From Euryarchaeota archaeon UBA556 (lineage in GTDB: Archaea > Thermoplasmatota > Poseidoniia > Poseidoniales > Thalassarchaeaceae), in NCBI GenBank assembly GCA_002494975.1, contig DADI01000090.1, positions 1 to 17,189 of the forward strand: a DNA stretch of 17,189 bases. Reading direction: 5' to 3'. Position 1 is the stretch's first letter. Each line of letters begins with the position of its first letter. The notes under the pieces are model-generated. The model had not been told where the DNA came from, searched no databases, and worked only from the letters and a program-made list of their open reading frames with translations. Positions 7,559-15,773 of this stretch are shown here, in pieces. The translations under genes and the position numbers were made by a program.

Positions 7559-7870
7559 TATGGGCTAGGGGGAGTGTTGACGTGCTCTATTTTTCACAAA
7601 TCGTCAATAATGGTGACCCGAAGTCTGAGGGCGGCGTAAACGAGCCATCGATGACCCATTGGGCAACGTCGATACTTCGCCTCCAAGAGATGCAGGTTGG
7701 CATAACGAACTTCCGGAGGGAAATTCGAAGTGCCTTATACCCGGGAACCAGGTCAGGCGCGGAAGCGAGCAGCCCGACTGGGGATGCTGGATGCCTTGGA
7801 ATAGCGGAGTTGAGAAGTTCAATGATATATTATCGATGATGACGAGCGTCCACCGAAGACGTGCCCACTA
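7559..7870 (+). ncRNA. ffs: Signal recognition particle RNA (archaeal 7S RNA)
   Basis: The conserved S-domain helix 8 is plain: CAGGTCAGGCGCGGAAGCGA continues to GCAGCCCG, with its GGAA tetraloop at 7761-7764. The 5' domain begins GGGCTAGGGGGAGTG and folds into the small hairpin typical of archaeal 7S RNA. TGGGC at 7561-7565 can pair with GCCCA at 7863-7867 to close helix 1, giving a length of about 310 bases. The RNA scaffolds SRP54 and SRP19 for membrane targeting of nascent proteins. The open frames across it on both strands are by-products of its GC-rich, stop-poor sequence. The ends are estimated to within about 5 bases. It abuts the 3' end of the convergent EVE gene. Confidence 0.93.
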
Positions 7871-8350
7871 ATTTTTATTCCGTGGTATACCCTTGAGATC
7901 GCCCATTTGGCACACAATTTCAAAGTGTTTTTCGGTAACTGGTTGTACTGATAACCTACTTCCTTTCATTAATAGTTTCATGCCGTCTAATGCAGGGTTA
8001 TCTCTCATTTCTTGTAGAGGTATTATTCTGTTCATTCCTTCAATTGGCTTGATATTTACCATCATCCATCTTGGATTCTCAGGAGTAGCCTTCTCATCAT
8101 AATAATTAGATGAAGGATCTTGAGCGGTATGGTCTGGATAACCTTCCTTGCATATTTCTGCTACACCTGCGACATGAGGTGGTTTAAAATTCGAATGATA
8201 GAATAGTACTAAATCACCTAATTTCATATCATCTCTCATCATATTTCTAGCTTGATAATTTCTCACTCCGTCCCAGTGTGTTTCACCATCTTCAACTAGC
8301 ATTTCCCACGGGTAAACATGTGGTTCACTCTTCATCAACCAGTAATTCAT
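7868..8350 (-). CDS. EVE domain protein (PUA-like fold)
   Basis: From ATG 8350 the 160-residue product begins MNYWLMKSEP, the classic EVE-domain opening. It continues with THWDGVRNYQARNMMRD, MKLGDLVLFYHSN, HVAGVAEICKEGYPD, WMMVNIKP and a final VQPVTEKHFEIVCQMG. It is a complete single-domain protein. EVE domains resemble YTH and PUA folds and are thought to bind modified bases in RNA or DNA; the ligand of this member is unknown. An in-frame ATG at 8398 would add 16 residues and overlap the transporter gene by 11 bases, but the family N-terminus supports 8350. It lies 37 bases after the transporter on the same strand and its stop touches the 3' end of the SRP RNA. Confidence 0.9.
   Translation of the reverse strand: MNYWLMKSEPHVYPWEMLVEDGETHWDGVRNYQARNMMRDDMKLGDLVLFYHSNFKPPHVAGVAEICKEGYPDHTAQDPSSNYYDEKATPENPRWMMVNIKPIEGMNRIIPLQEMRDNPALDGMKLLMKGSRLSVQPVTEKHFEIVCQMGDLKGIPRNKN
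7871..7877 (+). terminator. T-tract terminator after the SRP RNA
   Basis: ATTTTTA follows the helix 1 closing strand directly. Archaeal RNA polymerase stops at short T runs, so this is the likely 3' end signal. It lies within the last codons of the convergent EVE-domain gene. Confidence 0.5.
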
Positions 8351-8387
8351 GTTCCTACGGAGACCAACGAGTGAATGAAAGTTTTCG

Positions 8388-11330
8388 TCACCAAGCATCT
8401 TCTGCAGAGCCCATGATTAATGTTGCATCGATTGCATCCGCCTCATCTCTCTGAATTGCTCTTTTGAGGCCAGCAGTTTGAACCATTCTAGATACCCCTC
8501 CAGTCAAATTAACATTCGCTTTAACCATTAATGAGTAAATTGCAGGCAATAATATTAGTGCAGAAATAGCCGCTATAATTAACAATACAATTATCACCTT
8601 AATGAATGGTCCAATTGCAGGGATTGGTATACCCAATGCGCATAACATACCTGCTGAAGTAACCGTCGTAGCTTCGAACAAACTCATGCCTGTGCTGGCA
8701 CATGCAGATTTTATTGCTTCTAGTGACCCGCCTAATTCCCTGACTCTGTTAGCTATATGTATTGAGAAATCCACCCCCACTCCTACCAGTATTGATCCTA
8801 TCATTACAGTAACTAGGGACATAGATACACCCCAAGAATCCATTATTAGCCATTGCATTGCCACTGTAAAACCTACAGGTAGTGTGGTCAATAATGCATA
8901 GAAAATATCTCTAAATACAAGAGCTAAGACGATTACTGTGAAAAGCAGAGCATAAAATAATGACCTCCATTGCGATCCTACAATTAAATCGTTAACTTCA
9001 ATGGTGACAGATGCAACTCCGATAAGTTCAGGTTCTCCGTTGGTGCCTCCAAGTCCTGAATTAGCAGCGTGTTTGTTAACTAAATAAGTAGCCTCTTCTG
9101 TACCTACAACATCCATGAATGGCATATCGATATATATTAGGCTACTCTCAAATTCTCCCGAGATAAATAATTCTCTCATTTCAACAGTTAGACTCTCATA
9201 GAACACGTAGAGTAAGAAGTTTTGAGCTTGCTGTCCCCCTAGTTCCTGTGCATCTAAAGTGTCAAGAGTTCTCCAAAAGGATGCATTTCCTGATTGTCCG
9301 TTATCGAATACTAAATGTCCTAGATCTTTGATTGATTGAGGTACACCAGGGGTTTCGTCAATTATATCGGCAATAGGAGCTCCCGAAACATTTACCGATA
9401 CGGCTATCGCTTTCATCAAGAAAACTATGGATACTGCAGTAACTTTCTCAACTTCTGCACATTGCCGCTCGAGTTTTTCTATTTTTTCCAACCCACTATA
9501 AGGGTCTTGAACGGTCGGAGATAAAAAATCAGGACTCGCTAAGATGTCTTCTGATATTTTTAGAAAACCGGGCTGTCCTGATTCGAATTCATCACTGTAT
9601 AGTTTCATCGCTTGCACCGCCTCTACATCCTTCGGGGCCATTTCTAACAAGTCAAGATTTGATTCGACTTGTTCTCTAGAATATCCTGCAGAGATAATCA
9701 TTGCTATCATAAATAATGCTAAAGTTACTTTAGTCCATTTAATAGGTATAGAAACAATTTTTACAAATACATCGGGTGGTGGATGAGAAGGTTTCTTTAA
9801 ATCTAATATTAATGTTAAATTAGGTACCATCAGCATCGTCATCACATATACTACAACAATACCAAATGCAAGAGATATACCTACTGTTTGTATTGGTGCC
9901 ATTGGAGTTAATGCTAAGGAAATAAAACCAATTATAGTTGTCATAGCAGACAAAAACACTGCTCTTCCGGTTGAGTTTAATGCCTCTTCTATTTTTTCTT
10001 CTGGTGTGCCTTTAGCTTCTGCGTAACGATTTGTTATGTGAAGCCCATATGATACACCTAGTGCAAGAACAATCGGTCCGACAATAATTACAGTCATTGT
10101 AACTTCATAGTTGGTAAATCCTATGATACCCATTGTCAAGAAAACTGAACATAAAGTTGGCAGACCTGCGATTATTAAGACCTTAACTCCTTGAACAAGT
10201 CGAAACCTTCCTGTTTGTAATAAGTCGCAATGGAATAAGAATAAAGTTATGGCTACTAAGACGACACCAATTGGAAATACGTTCCAAAAGAGATTGAAAG
10301 ATTCTTCAGTAACTGCGTTAGTGATAGGAGCGGGTCCGGTTAATGTCATGTTGAGGCCTAACTCTGACCAATATGTGTTCTCTGGATATGGTTTGTCTGA
10401 TGATTCATTTATGACACTTTTTAGATTATCAATATTACTTTGAGTCAATTCAATGATTCCGGGGACATCCGCGTCACTTGAGATTCCCATGATTATAACT
10501 GCCCGATTCCATTGAGGTACTCCAGAATCATTGAGATTCTGTTCCGCACCTTCTCCACCAACATCTCTGACTAGTTTATCTAAAGCATTTTGAGGCATTT
10601 CTCCTAATATCTGATCCACTCTGTTTTGTTCATCAGGTATAGCGTAGTTTCCTAAAATATCTTGCTGCTCATCAATTATTTCATTAAACTGTTCAGCGAG
10701 TTCATCTTGGCCAAGTGCTGTTCCTAATCCTGAGGTAAATGCTTTGGCTACTCTGCCAGCACTAGAATTAACTTCTTTGATTACAGCAGAAAGAGATAAA
10801 ACATATATTATTTCATCATTTTCACCACCATCATTTCGATCGTAATTCATCGCATTTTCCATAGCATCTATCTGGTCTAGAATTGGGAGAAGGGAAATAT
10901 TGTATTTATCTGACTCTACATAGATTATCATGACATTTGTTGTCCAATCTTCTTCTACTTCTTCTATTAAAACTGCTACTTGCGAACCATCAGGCAAGTA
11001 AACTTCTAAATCACCATTTACATTCATTGATGATTCTTCATTACAGATTGAATTTTGAAATTGCTCTCTACAATCTATAGCTCCTGAATGCAAAGTAAAG
11101 AAACCAGTAACAACTAAACATAAAACAACTGTTAAAACAGGTGCTTTAACTAAAGCTTGAGTGCCAGTCATTCCCGACATAGATCTTCTAATCTTATTTG
11201 GTGTCATTATCACTGTATCTTTTACAGAATTTAAGTCAATATTTTTCATTGATTGTTTTATTGAAGAAGATGTATTCGCAAGACTTCTAGACGTTTTTTT
11301 TCCAGATTTTTCATCACCTCCTGGAACCAT
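8388..11330 (-). CDS. RND/MMPL-family transporter with two sterol-sensing-like membrane domains
   Basis: The 980-residue protein has the two-fold RND layout. It starts with a cytoplasmic, Ser/Lys-rich stretch of about 60 residues and TM1 at about 62-81. A large external loop (about 82-345) carries Cys87 and Cys96, a possible disulfide. A five-helix bundle (about 350-508) contains GVSYGLHITNRYAEA. TM7 is near 532-549, followed by a second external loop and a second bundle with GVGVDFSIHIANRVRE and a final ALILLPAIYSLMV helix. This matches the hydrophobe/amphiphile efflux (HAE3) and MMPL branch, proton-driven exporters of lipids or amphiphiles; the substrate here cannot be told. The ATG at 11330 has no good ribosome site. 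Codons 4-6 contain a strong GGAGGTGAT, too close to any in-frame start. The EVE gene follows. Confidence 0.88.
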   Translation of the reverse strand: MVPGGDEKSGKKTSRSLANTSSSIKQSMKNIDLNSVKDTVIMTPNKIRRSMSGMTGTQALVKAPVLTVVLCLVVTGFFTLHSGAIDCREQFQNSICNEESSMNVNGDLEVYLPDGSQVAVLIEEVEEDWTTNVMIIYVESDKYNISLLPILDQIDAMENAMNYDRNDGGENDEIIYVLSLSAVIKEVNSSAGRVAKAFTSGLGTALGQDELAEQFNEIIDEQQDILGNYAIPDEQNRVDQILGEMPQNALDKLVRDVGGEGAEQNLNDSGVPQWNRAVIIMGISSDADVPGIIELTQSNIDNLKSVINESSDKPYPENTYWSELGLNMTLTGPAPITNAVTEESFNLFWNVFPIGVVLVAITLFLFHCDLLQTGRFRLVQGVKVLIIAGLPTLCSVFLTMGIIGFTNYEVTMTVIIVGPIVLALGVSYGLHITNRYAEAKGTPEEKIEEALNSTGRAVFLSAMTTIIGFISLALTPMAPIQTVGISLAFGIVVVYVMTMLMVPNLTLILDLKKPSHPPPDVFVKIVSIPIKWTKVTLALFMIAMIISAGYSREQVESNLDLLEMAPKDVEAVQAMKLYSDEFESGQPGFLKISEDILASPDFLSPTVQDPYSGLEKIEKLERQCAEVEKVTAVSIVFLMKAIAVSVNVSGAPIADIIDETPGVPQSIKDLGHLVFDNGQSGNASFWRTLDTLDAQELGGQQAQNFLLYVFYESLTVEMRELFISGEFESSLIYIDMPFMDVVGTEEATYLVNKHAANSGLGGTNGEPELIGVASVTIEVNDLIVGSQWRSLFYALLFTVIVLALVFRDIFYALLTTLPVGFTVAMQWLIMDSWGVSMSLVTVMIGSILVGVGVDFSIHIANRVRELGGSLEAIKSACASTGMSLFEATTVTSAGMLCALGIPIPAIGPFIKVIIVLLIIAAISALILLPAIYSLMVKANVNLTGGVSRMVQTAGLKRAIQRDEADAIDATLIMGSAEDAW

Positions 11331-11472
11331 AACACTACCCTCTCATGTATTCGTGGTCGAGGAAGGGACTTCAACCCAACGCTCTCCATCTCATTCTAAA
11401 CCGTATTTCGTTCATATTGCTAACTCGGCAATAGTCAAGAATAAGTTACTGCGGGGTTAGTACATACCGCTC

Positions 11473-11480
11473 AGGTGTGA
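11473..11480 (+). promoter_or_regulatory. Shine-Dalgarno-like sequence setting the valS start
   Basis: AGGTGTGA ends 5 bases before the ATG at 11486. It overlaps the in-frame GTG at 11477, which therefore is probably not the start. The remaining intergenic DNA from 11331 to 11472 is AT-rich and must hold the divergent promoters for valS and the transporter; I see no convincing TATA box there. Confidence 0.5.
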
Positions 11481-11485
11481 TTGTC

Positions 11486-13951
11486 ATGGGTAAGCCGAAA
11501 ATAACGGATAAAAGATGGTCAATAGACCTTGAAAAACGCATACAAGAGGAGCACTATGGCGAATCTTATAGTTCACGCTATTCATTCAATCCAAATTCAG
11601 AAAAAGAAATTTTTGTGATAGATACTCCACCTCCATATCCTAGTGGGACGTGGCATATTGGTGCTGTAGCACAATACAGTATGATAGATGTGATTGCCCG
11701 CAGTCAGAGATTATTAGGGAAAGAGGTATATTTTCCATGGGGAGTAGATCGTAATGGAATAAACATTGAATTCACTGTAGAGAAAAAAACAGGGAAGAAA
11801 ATGAGAACCTTTGAAAGGGGAGAATTCATTGATTTATGTAAAGAAACTATTGAAGAATATACTCAAGCAATGAGAGAGACCGCTTGCCGAGTAGGTTTGT
11901 CATGTTCTTTCGAGTCTGAATATCTTACCGATTCTCCTGAATACAGGGGCGTTACCCAATCAATATTTGTAGATTTATTTAAGCAGGGGAATATTATTGA
12001 AGATTTACGCCCTAACATTTACGACCCCGTCGAAGGTACTACAATTGCCGATGCCGAAGTGCAAAGAATATCTCGCCGAACTAAACTTTGTGATATTCTT
12101 TGGAAAACTGAAGAGGGAGAGGAAGTAGTAATCACGACAACCCGTCCAGAATTAATTTGTGCATGTGGTATAGTATTGGTACATCCCGAGGATAGCCGAT
12201 ATGCACATTTAGTTGGTAAAGAATTAATTTTACCTCTTCCTGTAAATGGACGTACTAAGAAAGTTCTTGTTTCATCCCATCATTCTGTGAAAATGGATTT
12301 TGGTTCAGGAGTTTTGATGGTATGTTCATTTGGCGACCAGAATGATGTTTCAGTCTTCAGAGAGTTTGGTCTTGAGCCATTTGTTGCAATTAATCTCAAA
12401 GGTGAGATGACTGATATATCTGGTCCTCTTTCTGGGCTTACAGTGTTAGATGCTAGGAAAAGAGCAATTGAAATTCTTGATGATAGCGGTGTCTTATCTT
12501 CTATAATTGATCATGAACAAGAAATACCTGTTAGTGAAAGAGGGAATAATCCTGTGGAAATAATATTGCTTAAAGAGTGGTATGTTCGACAAACACATAC
12601 GTTAGAACGTATGAACGAACTAATTTCTGAAATTAACTTCATACCCCCTAGAAACAAGCAATTCCTTGATGATTGGATGCAAAATATATCCATTGATTGG
12701 CCGATTTCCAGAAGGCGTTGGTACCATACAGAAGTTCCAATTTGGTATAGTGAAGATGGAAATAAGGTCGTCGTACCACCTTCGGGAGGGTATGTGCAAC
12801 CTTGGAGAGATTCTCCACCTTCTGGGTCAGAAGTATTAGATCGTGTAACCCGGGCAAAGTTAGGAAGTTATGATCAACTCTCGGACGAGTTAGGGACACT
12901 AACTGGTGAAGAGAAAGTGTTTGATACTTGGATGGATTCTTCTAATTCTAACTTATTTGTATCGGGATACGGTAAGGATGAAGAATTATTCAATAGAGCT
13001 TTCCCAACTGCTTTACGCCCTCAAGGTAAGGAAATTGTCAGAACATGGCTATACTACACATTGCTAAAAAGCACTCTTTTATTGGATAAACCTGGTTTTG
13101 CTAATATATGGATAGATGGGCTAGGAATGGATCCATGGGGGCGTAAAATGTCTAAGTCTCTTGGTAACGGTATTGATGCTAATTCAGTATTAGAATGTGG
13201 TGCAGGTGGAAGGACTGGGTCATGGAAGATCAAAGGTTCAGACGGCAAGCAAGTAAATCTCAAAGCCAATAAAATTGGAAGTGAATGTTTCCGTCTTTGG
13301 AAAGCCTGTGATGCTCAGGTAGGAGATGACTTCCATATCAACCCCGAAGAAATTGAAGCAAAATATTTTGGTATCTTAACAAAAATATTCAATGTTGCTA
13401 GGTTTGCAAGTCAGTTTGATGTGCCATTAGATTTAGATACAGTTCCTTCTGATTTAGAACCAGAAGATAAATGGATTCTCTCAGAGTTTGGGCAAACTAT
13501 GTCTAAAGTCGAAGAATCTTGGGAAAATGTAGATATCTATAATGCCGCTCAATCAATTAAGAATTTCAGTACTGGAGTTTTTCCAAGTCATTGGTTGGAG
13601 ATGGTGAAGTCACGCTTGTATGATGGTGATGAAATCGCATCATGGACACTACACCGAATTGTTAGAGACATTCTAACCACTTTAAGTCCAATATGTCCAT
13701 TTTTCACTCACTATCTTTCTACGACATTGTATGGCAATAGTTCTGTAGATGTCAGAGAATTCCCAGCAATTATCTCTAGTGACAAAGATCTTCTCAAATT
13801 AACTGATTCACTTATTGAATTTAATTCCGAAGTATGGAAAACAAAGAAAGATTCAGGAATATCCCTTAACACAGAAATATCTGATATTATAATCCCTGAA
13901 GAATTAGAAGTATTAACTACTTCTCTCAATAGAATGCATAGGATAACTTAA
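11486..13951 (+). CDS. valS: Valyl-tRNA synthetase
   Basis: This class I synthetase charges tRNA-Val. The 821 residues show PPPYPSGTWHIGAV, where the HIGH signature reads HIGA (57-60), then PWGVDRNGINIEF. The CP1 editing domain follows with TTTRPEL and FGSGVLMVCSFGDQNDV, the latter typical of archaeal ValRS. Next come ISRRRWYHTEVPIWY, DTWMDSSNSNLFVSG, LRPQGKEIVRTW and KMSKSLGN (KMSKS at about 554-558), and an anticodon-binding region starting near EPEDKWILSEF. DTWMDSS together with the editing motifs points to Val rather than Leu or Ile. It is somewhat shorter than many archaeal ValRS and has no long C-terminal coiled coil. The stop overlaps that of convergent serA by 4 bases. Confidence 0.93.
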   Translation: MGKPKITDKRWSIDLEKRIQEEHYGESYSSRYSFNPNSEKEIFVIDTPPPYPSGTWHIGAVAQYSMIDVIARSQRLLGKEVYFPWGVDRNGINIEFTVEKKTGKKMRTFERGEFIDLCKETIEEYTQAMRETACRVGLSCSFESEYLTDSPEYRGVTQSIFVDLFKQGNIIEDLRPNIYDPVEGTTIADAEVQRISRRTKLCDILWKTEEGEEVVITTTRPELICACGIVLVHPEDSRYAHLVGKELILPLPVNGRTKKVLVSSHHSVKMDFGSGVLMVCSFGDQNDVSVFREFGLEPFVAINLKGEMTDISGPLSGLTVLDARKRAIEILDDSGVLSSIIDHEQEIPVSERGNNPVEIILLKEWYVRQTHTLERMNELISEINFIPPRNKQFLDDWMQNISIDWPISRRRWYHTEVPIWYSEDGNKVVVPPSGGYVQPWRDSPPSGSEVLDRVTRAKLGSYDQLSDELGTLTGEEKVFDTWMDSSNSNLFVSGYGKDEELFNRAFPTALRPQGKEIVRTWLYYTLLKSTLLLDKPGFANIWIDGLGMDPWGRKMSKSLGNGIDANSVLECGAGGRTGSWKIKGSDGKQVNLKANKIGSECFRLWKACDAQVGDDFHINPEEIEAKYFGILTKIFNVARFASQFDVPLDLDTVPSDLEPEDKWILSEFGQTMSKVEESWENVDIYNAAQSIKNFSTGVFPSHWLEMVKSRLYDGDEIASWTLHRIVRDILTTLSPICPFFTHYLSTTLYGNSSVDVREFPAIISSDKDLLKLTDSLIEFNSEVWKTKKDSGISLNTEISDIIIPEELEVLTTSLNRMHRIT

Positions 13952-14925
13952 TTCAGAGCCGTCGAAGGTTTTTCCCCCTCTAAATGTTCGATGATAAGTC
14001 CCGCCATTTCAATTCCAATTCTTTCTTGTGCTTCTTTAGTAGCAGCACCAATATGCGGTGTCCCATGAAAATTTTCATGCTTGAACAATGGATTATTAAT
14101 TGCAGGTTCGATTTCAAATACATCCAAAGCTACACTAGAAAGTTGTCCACTTTCTAGTCCTTCTAATGCAGCGTTTTCATCTATGATTCCTCCTCTAGCG
14201 CAATTAATTAGGTGATTTCCACATTCAATTCCATCACTTCCTCTACCTGGCATTAAATTAATCCTTGAAGTATTGGCCAAATGATAGGTTTCTTCTGTTA
14301 AGTTACAATGTATGGATATGTGTGTACACATCTTGAATACACTATCTACGTCTTTATACAACACACAACCTTGTTTCCTCGCTACTTCATCTGTTACATA
14401 TGGGTCATATGCATGTAATTCCATACCTAATGCTCTGGCTGCAGCCCCAACACCCTGAGCAATTCTCCCATATCCTATTAATCCCAAGGATTTCCCAGAA
14501 AGTTCTGATCCAACTAGTTCTTTTTTAGCCCAAACACCATTTCTTAATTTCCGATCTGCTATTGCTATATTCCTACAGGAAGCGAGAAGGTGTGCTATTG
14601 TCATTTCAACTACACTTCTTGTCGATGCTCTAGGGGTATTACATACTGTGATATTATTTTCAGTTGCAATTTGAATATCGATATTATCTACTCCAACTCC
14701 GGCTCTACCGATAAATGAAAGCCCCTTATTTCCATTTCTTGACGCTAAGATCACTTCTTCGGTCATTTTTGTTGCACTTCTAATTACTACTGCATCAAAA
14801 TCTAATAATACTCCGCCTAGTAATTCTTCCTTGGAATAATGTTGAATCACTACCTCGTGTCCGGAAGAAACTATCATTTCAACTGCTTTTTTGTCCATTC
14901 CATCTGTAACAGCGACTCTCGCCAT
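13948..14925 (-). CDS. serA: D-3-phosphoglycerate dehydrogenase or closely related 2-hydroxyacid dehydrogenase
   Basis: This is the first enzyme of serine synthesis, oxidising 3-phosphoglycerate to phosphohydroxypyruvate with NAD. The 325-residue product has IGRAGVGVDNID, the NAD-binding LGLIGYGRIAQG (Gly151, Gly153; the third Gly is Ala156), catalytic Arg244 in NCARGGIIDE, the catalytic Glu in DVFEIEP and His291 in TPHIGAATKEAQ. It lacks the C-terminal ACT and intervening domains of long SerA, so it is the short, probably non-feedback-inhibited form. The stretch before Arg244 (NLMPGRGSDGIECGNHL) is about ten residues longer than in typical members, where an MKxGAxxIN segment is usual. Other 2-hydroxyacid dehydrogenases such as glyoxylate reductase are possible, but GRAGVGVDN favours SerA. 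Confidence 0.85.
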   Translation of the reverse strand: MARVAVTDGMDKKAVEMIVSSGHEVVIQHYSKEELLGGVLLDFDAVVIRSATKMTEEVILASRNGNKGLSFIGRAGVGVDNIDIQIATENNITVCNTPRASTRSVVEMTIAHLLASCRNIAIADRKLRNGVWAKKELVGSELSGKSLGLIGYGRIAQGVGAAARALGMELHAYDPYVTDEVARKQGCVLYKDVDSVFKMCTHISIHCNLTEETYHLANTSRINLMPGRGSDGIECGNHLINCARGGIIDENAALEGLESGQLSSVALDVFEIEPAINNPLFKHENFHGTPHIGAATKEAQERIGIEMAGLIIEHLEGEKPSTALN

Positions 14926-15015
14926 AACTCTTCTAGTATAACTTACTCAATCAATATTACTAATGTAAATCATCAACCTTAGTATTCATAATCCGGTACC
15001 CGATGCGCTTACACA

Positions 15016-15020
15016 GAGGT
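15016..15020 (+). promoter_or_regulatory. Ribosome binding site of sodN
   Basis: GAGGT lies 8 bases before the sodN ATG. The 103-base gap from serA must carry both divergent promoters. Only weak AT-rich TATA candidates are visible there, and no copy of the TGTTAATAA element found upstream of the lipoprotein gene. Confidence 0.5.
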
Positions 15021-15028
15021 AAGGTATT

Positions 15029-15493
15029 ATGACTGATAAAGGAATAAATAATGATGAGATATTAACAATAGAAGCAAGTGCACATTGTGATGGTCCATGT
15101 GGGGTATATGATCCTGCTAGCGCTCGAGTAGCCGCTGAAGCAGTACAATCAATGACTAAGAAAATGATGGCATTAGAGGTTCCAGATACTCAATCTGAGC
15201 AATTTGTGAGATATCTGAACACTATGTCGCGCTATGCAGCAATCAAAGAAGAAGAAGCACAGAAATGTAAAGATGAATTATTAGTTCTATGGACTGATTT
15301 CTTCAAGCCACAACATCTTGATTCTATACCTGAACTTCATGATACTTTCTGGCAAGCAGCAAAATTATGTTCTGCATGTAAAGTAGAAGTTTCAGTTCAA
15401 CACGCGCAAGAATTAATGGATGCTGTAGAATCTATTCACAATATGTTCTGGACGGCAAAAGGCCGTGAAGTACCATGGATTCGCGCTTCTTAG
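15029..15493 (+). CDS. sodN: Nickel-containing superoxide dismutase precursor
   Basis: NiSOD converts superoxide to oxygen and hydrogen peroxide. The nickel hook is complete: after an 18-residue propeptide comes HCDGPCGVYDP, matching mature His1, Cys2, Cys6 and Tyr9 (here His19, Cys20, Cys24, Tyr27). The four-helix body follows with the family signature LWTDFFKPQHLDSIPELHD and the final MFWTAKG. The 154-residue precursor is slightly longer than bacterial ones. The propeptide MTDKGINNDEILTIEASA is not a signal peptide, so the enzyme is probably cytoplasmic and needs proteolysis just before His19. The sodX gene overlaps its 3' end by 19 bases, making cotranscription near certain. NiSOD is best known from cyanobacteria, actinobacteria and marine proteobacteria; an archaeal host suggests transfer. 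Confidence 0.95.
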   Translation: MTDKGINNDEILTIEASAHCDGPCGVYDPASARVAAEAVQSMTKKMMALEVPDTQSEQFVRYLNTMSRYAAIKEEEAQKCKDELLVLWTDFFKPQHLDSIPELHDTFWQAAKLCSACKVEVSVQHAQELMDAVESIHNMFWTAKGREVPWIRAS

Positions 15494-15771
15494 ATATCAG
15501 AGTCAAAGGCGACTCAATGTGGCCCACTCTAGAAGATGGAAGTGTGGTGCGTTTTGAGAGAATTAGTGGTGCAGCACTACAGATTAATCAAATAGTTCTT
15601 TGTAATCATCCATTGAGAGCGAAATTTTTAGTAATCAAAAGAATTTCATCAATTGATGATAAAACAGCCTTCTTAGTGGGGGATAACCCCGATCCTACAG
15701 CTTCAGAAGATAGTCATAATTTCGGTAGAGTCGAAATTAAAAATATTTTAGCATGTATGATTGAAAATTAA
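15475..15771 (+). CDS. sodX: NiSOD maturation protease SodX, S24/S26 signal-peptidase-like
   Basis: This 98-residue protease is expected to cut the sodN propeptide and free the amino-terminal histidine that binds nickel. It has the Ser-Lys dyad layout of the family: Ser14 in VKGDSMWPT, Lys55 in FLVIKRIS, and the C-terminal GDNPDPTASEDSHNFG motif. It has no membrane segment, consistent with a cytoplasmic job. The ATG at 15475 lies inside sodN; the only later Met is within the catalytic motif, so this start is forced. Tight sodN-sodX pairing is the normal arrangement in bacteria. The stop is 2 bases from that of the convergent regulator gene. Confidence 0.92.
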   Translation: MDSRFLDIRVKGDSMWPTLEDGSVVRFERISGAALQINQIVLCNHPLRAKFLVIKRISSIDDKTAFLVGDNPDPTASEDSHNFGRVEIKNILACMIEN

Positions 15772-15773
15772 TT

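Noticed and set aside
7582..7871. Open reading frames on both strands between ccmE and the EVE gene
   Set aside because: They lie inside the SRP RNA, whose helix 8 and closing stem are clear, and the translations have no coherent protein character.
11443..11470. GCGG/CCGC hairpin before valS as a T-box or other riboswitch
   Set aside because: Only four base pairs are solid, and tRNA-sensing leaders are not known in archaea; nothing else supports it.
14957..14968. TTAC-N4-GTAA inverted repeat upstream of sodN
   Set aside because: Four-base arms in AT-rich DNA are expected by chance, and it does not match the element near the nikR-like gene.
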